NCBI RefSeq assembly: GCF_027172205.1
Contig: NC_070614.1
Location: forward strand, 46,998,001 to 47,062,000
Direction: 5' to 3'
DNA length: 64,000 nucleotides
From: Podarcis raffonei
Lineage: Eukaryota; Chordata; Lepidosauria; Squamata; Lacertidae
Below the pieces are notes generated by a model. It saw only the letters and a program-made list of their open reading frames with translations, was not told where the DNA came from and did no database searches. The position numbers and the translations under genes were made by a program. Positions within the stretch are counted from its first letter, which is position 1. The number at the start of each line of letters is the position of its first letter. Positions 37,360 through 47,900 of this stretch are shown piece by piece.

Positions 37360-38750
37360 TCATGATCTACTAGAATAAATCATAGAAAATGTCTGGATTG
37401 GCACAAACCATTACACAAAAATGGGGAAACAGATACTTATTACTAAAAATCAAACAAGTTACACTGGAACAAACGTCCTGCATCTATACATTATAGATAA
37501 TTTCGTTTCATTTGAACGTGCTGCAAGGCTGTCTCCATTGTTAGGATACTTTATCAGTAAATGAGAAATTTATTTTTTCAATATAGCTAACTCTTTAACA
37601 AAAAACATGTATATGGACAGGTGGTTCCCCTTTCTGTCTGTAATGAATGTTGCCACCCTGGTCATCAGAAGGAAAGGAAGGAGGGTGAAATGTTTTGCTG
37701 CTATGATTGTGCTCCATGTCCAGATGGGAAAATTTCAAACCAAACTGGTAGGTCATGTCACGTTGACATAACAAGGAGTAAAAATAATTTGCTGTATTCA
37801 ATGAATTGCCACTAAGTTTGAACTCCCCCACTCTACCCCACTCTTCAGATATGGAAGACTGTTTCAAATGCCCAGAAGATCAGTATCCAAGCAAGAATAG
37901 AAATCAATGCAACCTCAAAATCTTACATTTTCTGTCTTATGAAGACCCTTTAGGCAAAGGCTTAGCCTCAGCTACGGCTTCGTTTTCTTTCATCACAACC
38001 TTGGTGTTTGCTACCTTCATTAAGCATAAAGATACCCCAATTGTCAAAGCCAACAACCGGGACCTCACCTACATCCTCCTGATTTCCCTCCTGCTCTGCT
38101 TTCTTTCCTCTTTGTTATTCATCGGCCAACCTGGGAAAGTGACCTGCCTTCTCCGACAACCAACATTTGGAATCATTTTCTCAGTGGCTGTTTCTTGCAT
38201 GTTGGCCAAGACCACCATTGTTTCTCTAGCATTCATGGCCACAAAACCAGGATCAAGTGTGAAGAAATGGATGGGGAAAAAGATGTCATATTCAATTGCT
38301 GTTTGCTGTTCACTTGTTCAATTGTGCTTTTGCACGGTGTGGCTCTCAACCTTCCCCCCATTCCCTGATTTAGACATTCATTCAGTGAATGAAGAAATCA
38401 TTGTTCTGTGTAATGAAGGGTCTGTCACCATGTTTTATTGTGTCCTGGGCTACATGGGTCTTCTGGCCATCAGCAGCTTCATTGTGGCATTCCTTGCTCG
38501 CAAGCTACCTGATAGTTTTAATGAAGCAAAGTTCATCACCTTCAGCATGCTGGCATTTTGCAGTGTTTGGTTGTCCTTTGTTCCAACTTACCTGAGTGCC
38601 AGAGGGAAAGGCATGGTGGCTGTGGAGATCTTCTCCATCTTGGCCTCCAGTGCTGTGTTACTGGGATGCATCTTTTTCCCTAAGTGCTACATCATTGTGC
38701 TGAGGCCCGAACTGAACAGCAAGGAGCAGATTATGAGGAGAAAGAATTAA
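33804..38750 (+). CDS. Vomeronasal type-2 receptor 4 (V2R, six exons, intact)
   Basis: Exons: 33804-34018, 34601-34892, 35092-35955, 36189-36416, 37621-37747 and 37849-38750. Junctions are canonical, and the total is 2628 nt for 875 residues with no internal stop. The signal peptide is [19 protein letters not shown]. Domain order is as in the neighbours: ligand domain, cysteine-rich linker [13 protein letters not shown], then seven helices ending [15 protein letters not shown]. Exon 4 carries the APEGK form shared with V2R 5, whereas exons 1 and 2 match V2R 3 (KCHTGD, NELN, HICD). Intron 4 contains a facing pair of LINE 3' ends. Its 3' flank is the same as that of V2R 5, apart from a hairpin and a LINE insertion. 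Expected role: vomeronasal chemoreception; ligand unknown. Confidence 0.94.
36712..36960 (-). mobile_element. LINE (L2-like) 3' end, left arm of an inverted pair
   Basis: An (ATT)-rich tail, then TACCCCACCTATCCAGCTGG and GTCACTCTGGGCGGCTTCC, read as the reverse complement of a reptile L2-like 3' end. The piece ends in coding remnants near 36950. Confidence 0.7.
37015..37362 (+). mobile_element. LINE (L2-like) 3' end, right arm of an inverted pair
   Basis: The plus strand encodes the ORF C-terminus ([27 protein letters not shown]), then CGCCCAGAGTGGCTGGGGAA and a long (ATT)n tail at about 37300-37360. It faces the minus-strand copy 55 bp to its left. Confidence 0.75.
37300..37360. repeat. (ATT)n microsatellite
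   Basis: About twenty ATT units forming the LINE tail. Confidence 0.9.
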
Positions 38751-38986
38751 GAAAACCATCCTCTGTTCTCCAAATATACTGCTTTGCTTTATGAACGTGT
38801 ATTTCAGATACAAATCAGTTAGAAGAACAGGGGCTAGAAACCTTCGGTCTCCCCGTGTGACCTGTGAGGCCTTTGTCCCAGAACCACTCTCGCCAGCCAT
38901 TCACCTGACTTTATATATGAAGTCAATGTAGGAGCAGGTTGAGACATGGCTGCAGACAGCAGGATTGAATTCCTTGCACAACAGCT

Positions 38987-39067
38987 AATGTGTGGGGAGC
39001 TCACTCCTACTTACCTCAACTATGCTATGTATAGTTGAGGTAAGTAGGAGTGAGCTCCCCACACATT
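38987..39067. repeat. Perfect 37-bp inverted repeat with 7-nt loop
   Basis: Arms 38987-39023 and 39031-39067 are exact reverse complements around the loop gctatgt. In the paralogous flank of V2R 5 (about 49627-49670) only one arm exists, so the second arm was created locally after duplication. Confidence 0.92.
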
Positions 39068-39364
39068 TGGCCCTCCAGTAGGGCCAAAACCATGCAAGAA
39101 TCATAATTGAATCCCTAGATATCAGCTGCTACACTGACTGTCCAATCCTGCTTTATTTGGTTGCAGTAGCCAATTCTGCTAGAAACTGGCTTTTATTCCC
39201 ACACTCTCCAGATAGCAGGGTTGAACTCCCCACACATCACCTGCTGCGTGAGACTTCAATCCTGCTGGACCATATCTCTCCCACCCACAAACGCCAATGT
39301 TGGTTTTCACTTCTGATTATCTTTAAGTCTATCAAGAATGCTTTTAAAAAAATAGGTAAAGGGG

Positions 39365-39367
39365 GAA

Positions 39368-39428
<61 letters not shown>

Positions 39429-40615
39429 TCTTTATTGTCATTGCCCCCTCTCGGGGACAATGAAATTACTTGATTGCTCCATAAAAACACTAATTAAACA
39501 ATACAGTATAGTACAGCAAGGAAGATTAGATGACTTTCAAAGTCCAGGCTTCCCATTCAGGGCCGAGATCGCTCTGGAGAAGAAGCTGTTCTTAAGATGG
39601 CTCGTTCTTGTCTTCATCGTCCTGTATCTCCGTCCCGACGGCAGAAGCTCGAAGAGACAGTGACCAGGATGCGATGGATCTTTTACTATGTCCAGTGCCT
39701 TCCTATGGCACCTTGTGGCATAAATCTGCTCTAAGGTGGAGAGTGGGCAGCCAACAATGCTCTCTGCTGCCTTAACAACTCTGCACAACCCCATCCTGTC
39801 CTGGGTAGTACAGCTTCCGTACCACACACATAAGCCATAAGGGAGCACGCTCTCAATGGCACAGTGATAGAAGGCAAGCAGCAGTTTCTGCGGAAGATGG
39901 TTTTTCCTTAGAATTCTCAAAAAGTACAGTCTCTGCTGCGCCTTCTTCACAAGCCCCCTTGTGTTGACACTCCAGGACAGATCCTCTTGTAATTCAATGC
40001 CCAAAAATCTGAACGTTGTTACCCTCTCCACACAGACCCCATCAATCAAAAGTGGCTGGACATTGCTCTTCTGTCTCCTGAAGTCCACCACAAGCTCCTT
40101 TGTCTTCCTTGTATTTATGAGCAAGTTGTTAGCTCTGCACCACTCTGTCAGCCGCTCCACCTCATCTCTATAATCTGTTTCACCCTCCCTTTCAGGGATG
40201 AGCCCAATCATGGTTGTGTCATCTGCAAATTTGACAACCCTATTACTAGGGTGAGTAGCGACACAATCGTACGTGTAGAGAATATAAAGGAGCGGACTGA
40301 GTACGCATCCCTGTGGTGTTCCTGTGTTAGTCTTAAGCATATTAGAGGTATAAGGGCCCAACCAAACCCTCTGGGGGCGGTCTGACAAAAAGTCCAATAT
40401 CCACCCACAAAGTGATAACGGAAGCCCCAGATCTTCCAGTTTAGACATCAGACTCTGTGGTAGAATGGTATTAAATGCCGAGCTGAAATCTAAAAAAAGC
40501 AGTCTGGCATAACCCCCCCGCTGCTCCAAATGTGCAAGGACGGCATGGAGGGCAATCGCCACAGCGTCCTCTGTCGATCTTTTCGTTTTATAAGCAAATT
40601 GGAAAAACCCCAAAC
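39365..40615 (-). mobile_element. Non-LTR retrotransposon, CR1-group (Rex1/Babar-like)
   Basis: One open minus-strand frame (39537-40613) covers the reverse transcriptase: STEDAVAIALHAVLAHLEQR, LLFLDFSSAFNTI, TGTPQGCVLSPLLY and catalytic VKFADDTT, then a thumb and C-terminus (FRFLGIELQEDLSW, RKALDIVKDPSHPGH). The 3' UTR ends TTTATTGTCATTGCCCC... in the plus sense and the tail is (AAT)n at 39369-39426. It is 5' truncated, and the open frame suggests a recent insertion. It splits V2R 3' flank that is continuous after V2R 5. Family named by motif recall. Confidence 0.8.
39369..39426. repeat. (AAT)n microsatellite
   Basis: Nineteen or so AAT units forming the tail of the adjoining LINE. Confidence 0.9.
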
Positions 40616-40619
40616 CTAT

Positions 40620-41300
40620 GATTTCCCCTTAGTTTAATTGCTCCTTCACCTATCTCAGAAAACGATTATTTGTAAATAAGCCAATGTGAGCAGGGGATAA
40701 AATGAGATTAATGAAAAAGAACTGGAGTAACAACCAGACAATAGTAAGAGAAATAGGTCAAGATGTAAGAGAAATGGCTGAAATTATCTCAAGTCGTCTA
40801 CAGGAGCTGGGGATGGAGAAAAATGGTTTTTGTTGTTGCATTTAGGTGAGCCCATCTAATTCAAACTTTACTAAACACCGAGAAATAAAATACAGCCATT
40901 ATCAGAAATTTTCAAGGATTTTTGTTGCCATTCTCCAAACAGAATCCTTTTACATTAAGAAAGGAAAAATGTCTTGCAAAATTGTGAACAATAGTTGATA
41001 TTGTATACAATATGAGCTTATTAGCTGAAATCCATGCAAAAATCATGGTGAATTTAGATGATTTAGGCTATAGAACAGTAAAGGCAATATTCTCTAGAAA
41101 AAGGTGATACTGGCATTTCTGTTTTTACATGAAACATAATTACTAACATATTAATGAAGCATGAAATTAAGGATAGACACGGATGTGGGCCCCGTTCCTG
41201 CCTCTCTCCACCTGGCTTGGGGCAGGATCTGACAGGCTTCCTAAGAACAGTTGCTGCTACTGCTGCCCAACAAGGACTGGGGTATACAAGGACTCTTGTA
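40620..41300. other. Spacer between V2R 4 and V2R 5, nothing recognised
   Basis: The first part (40620-40700) continues the V2R 3' flank shared with 49950-50010. The rest shows no gene or clear repeat. Confidence 0.5.
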
Positions 41301-41520
41301 GTTATGTAAATCTTTTCATATTGTAAGTCGCCTTGAGCATTGTTTTAACTGTGGAAAGGTGGCATACAAATAAAATGATGATGATGATGACTGGATTAAG
41401 GTCACTGACAGGGTTCATGGCTAAGCAGGGGCCAGAGCCCAGGCCTCCCAGGGCATTGCCAAACCCATTTTAAGCTACACCACACTAGAAAGGGTGAAAG
41501 GACATGGTCTAATGTAGAAT
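41300..41520 (+). mobile_element. LINE 3' tail plus SINE remnant (copy of 13130-13340)
   Basis: GTAAGTCGCCTTGAGCATTG, GGAAAGGTGGCATACAAATA and a GAT repeat, followed by the same SINE remnant as upstream of V2R 2. Confidence 0.55.
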
Positions 41521-41724
41521 CAATATATATTGTCAACACACCCAAGAAGACCCAAGACAAAAAGATGCATAACAGGTTATGGTGTTTTGCTTCAAACACT
41601 AGAGACATTCTCAGTAGACACTTTTCCTGTGCCTTTCTCTACATTCTTTGATTTCTTAGTTCTGCTTGATGCAAAAAAGGGATATAAAATGTTAATTTCC
41701 CTTCATATACATGCAATTATCCAC

Positions 41725-41960
41725 AACACTATCATTTGCACATTTGGTCAACGCTCCAGAGACTTTCTAAAGGGTAGGAGAAAAGTGTCAGTAATCAAGT
41801 CTGAAGGTGATTCTAAAATAACACCTGTGCCATGGAAAGTTGGGATTAAATGCAAGAAGCAGGTGGAGCAGTCTCTGACACTTTTTTCCAATTGCCTTTT
41901 ATAAGCTCGATGTAAGGAAATAGGTGCAGTTTATATGTAGAAAGATGCTTTGAGGGAAGC
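41725..41960 (+). promoter_or_regulatory. Conserved upstream block of V2R 5
   Basis: Same block as 14660-14906, TATA-like TTTTATAAG at about 41897-41905. Confidence 0.45.
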
Positions 41961-44900
41961 ATGTTAGGGAAAACATTGCTGCTTCTTCTTTTGCCTTCCA
42001 TTGTGTCCAAAGCAGGTCCCATGAAATGTCTCACAGGTGATCCCCTACCTATACCACATGAATGGTACCAGCCAGGTGGTTTCCTCATTGGTCAGATTAC
42101 TTCTCAGATCATTTACTTTTTCCATGAAGTTTTGTTCAAGGAACATCCTACTCAGAACCTCTTTGATATCCCACAGTAAGGATCCTCTTATCTGAACCGT
42201 TTAAATTGCATGAATATTGTAAATTTAGAGTAAATATGAGGGCTGTGAATATTTGTTTATTGGGAGTTATGTCAGTCTGCATTTCTTGGTGCAGAAAGTA
42301 TTGATCTCATGTGTAAATATATTTCCTATTCTTTTCTATTCTGATTAATTATGGAAGCTACTAGAAGCTTCTCTGTGTGAGAGAAGCAGAGGCAGAAGGG
42401 TTGATTGATTGGGTTATATCTTCTGGGAAGCTGCTTTGAGCTAGTTCTCTTATCTCTATTCTGCAGAGTCATGCTGACTATACATATAGGCCAGAAGGAT
42501 CCTGAGTCTTACTCTTCCCCTTTCTTTTCTCTCTCTTTCTTCTGGTGTGGTGTTTCTGTACATGGGATGCTTAGTGCTAAGGTTTAGACTTATTATGACT
42601 TAAGTTTATAAGTCCCACAACTGGATTTTTGTATGGATTGAAACAATCCTGATTGTATTGGATTTGATAACTATTCTGCTACATTTGCCTTCAGCACAAA
42701 TAAAGCTCTGCTGAATGAAGTACTATTGCTTCTGGTCTATTTTTGGGAACTCTCCTGAACACTGCAACTTGTTTAAGGTTTTCCAACAAACATATGATAA
42801 TGTATGACAAGTTATACAACATTCAAAGAAGTAACCTCTATGCGTATTCCTTGTGTGCTGGAAAAAGAGAGATTAAATACATTGATACATTTTTCTCAGG
42901 AGATTACAAGCCACTATATATTACAGATATTTTTTTTAAAAAAAACTCCTCTGTTATATATAACAAGGAATAGATAAAGGTTTGGCTGGCAAGAAGGGTG
43001 AGAGTTGGCTGTGGGGAATCAGGAGCAAATGTAAAATATATTCCCATTCCTGTGAGACTCAAGTGCTCATGTAGATAAGTGGGATTACAGTATAACAACT
43101 TCATGCATTGTAGATACATCATTGGAATTAGAGAAAATTTTCTATTGTTAGGGTGCTAATAAAGTTCTGGCAACATGTATTTCCTTTGGCTTTTGCTGTA
43201 AATAAACTCAGCTCAGTTACGCTGGTATGACTAGGTTTGTAGCATAAAGAATTCATGCATTTCCAACTCTTCTTCTGAATTAATTAATACTACTGACAGT
43301 GTTGTTACCAAGTTCTACCAGCATGTTCTAGCCTTGGTGTTTGCCATAAATGAAATCAACAAGAATCCCAAAATACTACCTAATGTGACACTTGGTTTCC
43401 ACATCTCTGACACCTATTATGATGCAAGGATGACCTTTCGCACCGCACTGGATCAGATCTTCAAGTCACATAGGTTTCTGCCCAACTACAAATGTGCCGC
43501 AGAAAAAAACCTACTAGCCATCATTGGAGGACTTGGCTCTGACACCTCGTTTCATTTGATGGACATCTTAGGTCTATATAAGATACCACAGGTAGGATAT
43601 ATGCATGAGTGTTGGTTGTAATATGATATTTTTCTGAATACATTTTTGGAATAATGTTATGGTTCTGAAGAAAGAATTAGTGATATAGATTTTACTTGCA
43701 CTTGCAGATGTAATTGAAATTTCCATAACTTGAGAAAGTTTAGCCAGAAAGAATTTCTAACTATATCTCAGCAACTTCAAAAATTCTTTTTTAAAAAAAT
43801 AAATATTTATTGGTATTTTCAACATACATATAACGATCAAAAACAAAAAATAAACAAAATAAAAACAACACAAAAATACAAAAAAACTTAACAACAATTA
43901 AAAACACATAAAGTTTCAGTTACTTATTTTCCTTAACCTTATTTCTCAGACCTCCTCACACCTCCCCTTCTTGTATTCCAATTTCAATTGTCAATTCAGC
44001 AAATCCTTAACTTATTTCTCCACTTTAACTTAAACATTTGTTCTAACATGCTGTTATTTTACTTTTCTTCTTTCTTCCATTTCCTCAATTTATTTTTACA
44101 AGCCTTATTTCTATTTAATTTAAAAACCAATTTTACCTTATCCAAATTTACACATCAATACTTATACCTCCTTAATTATTCTTAAACCTTTTTCCTAAAG
44201 TCGACCAAAATTTCCCTTCCACAATTTTCCCAATTTCCAAACAACTAGCAAAATATAAAAACAAAGCAGATTATATTTATGTACCCTTTGGATTCCCAAC
44301 CTCCACCCACCCTTTTCCCCGTTCCAGTCCCCAACCAATATCCATCAGTCTTTATGTTATTTAGCCTGGAGATCTCACGTCCGAGGCCCTTATATCTCTC
44401 TCAGTTCCTTTCTGCCGGTCTTTTTGATAGTCTTTGATATTAAACCCCAAGTCTTGGAGAGGCTCCGGCCCAACAGGATCCATATTGCTTCCAGCCAGAC
44501 CTCCGTACTTAAAAACAAAGCCTGTGGGGTACTCCAACTCTTGTTTCATATTCCTTTCAAATCCAAATGTCCCCAAAGCTCCAACTTTCACCTTCAGCAA
44601 ATTTGTAATCCTCAGGTCTTCAGATCTCCACCAAAGGAGATCTCTCCATTTTTCAGACTCCAATTCAGGCCAGGCTTTCCACATCAAATTTTTATTACCC
44701 TTTTTTGTCATCATGTCAGGCCTCAAATTGCAACTCTCCTTTGACTTCTGCAGAATTCCAGCTCCTCCTTCATTTTCTTCTAAAGCAACATATTGCTCCA
44801 TCTTGTCAAAACTTTCAGTTTCATCTATTTGTTCAGTTGAATGGGCTTCCTGTTTCAAGTCCTTGTCAGATTCAAGACTGTTATTTACTGTCAAGCGTAG

Positions 44901-47900
44901 TACTGAAACCTCTGTAGCCAAAACATTGAACTGATCTTGTAGCTTTCCCAGGAGAACAAATGCTCTGTCCAGTTCTGCTTGGATTTTCCATCCTCCAGCC
45001 ATTCTTGTAATGTAATGTCACTAAAACCCCTCTAGGGGGATTTTAGTTCCTTAATATTCCTTTCAGCTCAAAAACCAAAAGTCCAGTTATTTTGTATCAG
45101 CCCTCCTTATTTTCAACAAGTTATAACAAATAAACCAGCAGAAGCAACAGAAACAAAGTTCTCTTTTTCCAGCTGACAATTAGCTGTCTGACAGCTAACT
45201 TGACAGCTGTCAAACTCTTCAATGCAGCAGGCTTTCTCACAGGACGTTCCCGGGTCTAGGGGGGGTGGTGAAATTTCAGCTCCCAAAATTCTTTTATCCT
45301 CCAGTAAATCTTCTTATAATGTCAGAACCGTGAAGTTAAGATCTTATATTAAAAAGCAAAAAACAAATTCTCTCGACCTTAGCTAACCGGTCCTTTGCTT
45401 TAGATTGTTTACAAAGAGGGGGGGTGGACTTCCTTTTTAACCCTTCCCCGCTCATTCCTGATCCAAAAAGAAAATTTTTAGGGTTCCAATCTCCATACTA
45501 ACGGGTTGATGTTTTGAAGTCCAATTGATCCAAGGAAAAAGTCGGCGCTCTCTGTCGATGGCTTGCGGCTTCACTCCGTAGACGAGGGAGTACTCTCAGC
45601 ACCACGCCTCACCCCGTCCCTGTTCCGAAGCCTTTAAAAAGGCTCCTTCACGGATTGGGGGGGCGCAAATGGTGCCCGCCGAGTCTCTGTGTTCACAGGC
45701 ATTCGCGCCTGTGATTTTAAGGGTCCCCGCTTCGCCGCAGCGGCCAGACCCAGACTCTACGGAGCCGATTCCCTCCGGAGCTCGGAGGGAATCCGCCATC
45801 AAACAATGGCGCCAACCCGGAAGTCACAACTTCAAAAATTCTTATGAAAAATATATTTTGTCATGTAGAAGTTCCTAATAAGAGCTTCCTGAAAAATATA
45901 GGCTTCTCCTATCTTATCTCTGCAGTATCTGTTTTTTCTTACAGCTAACATATGGCTCATTTACCATAGATGAGGCCAAAATAATGGAAGTTCCTCCCTT
46001 TTACCAAATGGTCCCAAACGAAAACCTTCAGTATATGGGAATTATATCGTTACTTCAGCATTTTCGGTGGACCTGGGTTGGGCTCTTTGTTTCAGATGGA
46101 AACAGTGGAGAGCAATTCCTCAGAACACTGGAGTCATTGTTTTCCAGAAATGGAATCTGTTCAGCCTTCACCAAAAGAATCCCAAAAGAAGCTCACATGG
46201 AGGATTTCATAAATCAATTTTATCATAAAAATACGATTAATTTATACTTCCAAGATCATAAAGCTTGTACAATTATCATGTATGGAGAATCTTTAACAAT
46301 TTTACGACTGAGAACTTTTATGCGTTCACAAGATTCAGGAAAAATGAAAAACACATTATTTGGAAAGGTGTGGATTGCGACAACCCAGACAGATTTTATA
46401 TTAACTGGTGCTTCAAGAGGATGGGATTTTCAGATATTCCAGGGTGCCATTTTATTTGCTATTCACACAAAAGAGGTTCCAGGTTTCAGGGAATTTCTTC
46501 AGGATATAGAACCTTACAGGACAGAAAGAGATGGTTTCCTCAAAAATTTCTGGGAGCAAGCATTTGATTGTATATTTTCAGATCCAGGTATGCTAGTGCT
46601 GGATGATGACACTTGTACTGGAGAGGAGAGGCTGGAGAGTCTCCCTGCAGGTCTTTTTGAAATGCACATGACTGGACACAGCTACAGTATCTATAATGCT
46701 GTTTATGCTTTGGCCCATGCTTTGCATGCCATGGACTTTGCTGGATCCAAACATAAATCAAAGTCAGTTGGTAACAGTGTCAAACTTCAGTCTCTGCAGC
46801 CTTGGCAGGTAATGTCTCCTCAACAAATTCTTCATATTTCAATGTACATATTCATACAGGGAGAGAATACATAATTTTTGTACTGCTTGGATAAATGATT
46901 ACAATATTATACATCTTCACATTTCAAAATTGGGCATACATTTCCTTTCTATGAATGCAACTTCAGAGTGCTGTTATTCTGTTTTGATTTATTTTGCTTT
47001 TTTTCAAATAGCTCCACCAGTTTCTTCAAGGCATCTCATTTAACAACTCAGCTGGAGAAACTATGTCCTTTAATGATCAATGGGAAATGAGTGGTGGATT
47101 TGACATCATGAACTTGATCACCTTCCCCAACAATTCCTTTCAGAGAATAAAAGTTGGAAGTGTTGCTCCATATGCTCCTGAAGGGAAAGCAGTCACCATT
47201 AGAGAGGACAAAATTGTCTGGCACAGATATTTTAATGAGGTATTTATTCTGGGTCTGTGTTAGAAAACCATGAACTATGAAGGAATGCATATTTTTTTCC
47301 TCCATAAACTGGTCTTGCAATAGCACCTGAAACTCTACAATGAATTCAATTATTCCTTTCACATTCAGAAACCACAGGTCTCTTCAGAGCAGTGCAAATG
47401 GTTGCTCCCATTAAGCATTTGCCCTGTTTGGGAAGGAGGTGGAAGGGCTCTAGGCACCCTGCAGGTGCTCTTTCACCCCCTTCTCAAAGACCGGCATGGT
47501 GAAAGGGCTAGTGGCAGGAGGTGGGTGGGTATTATGCTGTCATGACATCTGGGCTCCATTTAACATTAAGACTAATGCCAGTATCAATACATTTCAATAC
47601 ATTATGTGAACTTCGTTTATGTCATGATCTACCAAAGTACAGTGGTACCTCGGATTAAGTACATAATTCATTCCGGAGGTCCGTTCTTCAACTGAAACTG
47701 TTCTTAACCTGAAGCACCACTTTAGCTAATGGGGCCTCCAGCTGCCACCGCAGCACGATTTCTGTTCTCATCCTGCAGCAAAGTTCTTAACCTGAAGCAC
47801 TATTTCTGGGTTAGCGGAGTCTGTAACCTGAAGCGTATGTAACCTGAAGCATATGTAACCCGAGGTACCCCCGCTCACACACAAATCATACCAAATGTTA

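Noticed and set aside
44424-44934. Plus-strand frames of 106 and 166 codons in V2R 5 intron 2
   Set aside because: They are antisense shadows of the ORF1-like frame of the L1-tailed element.
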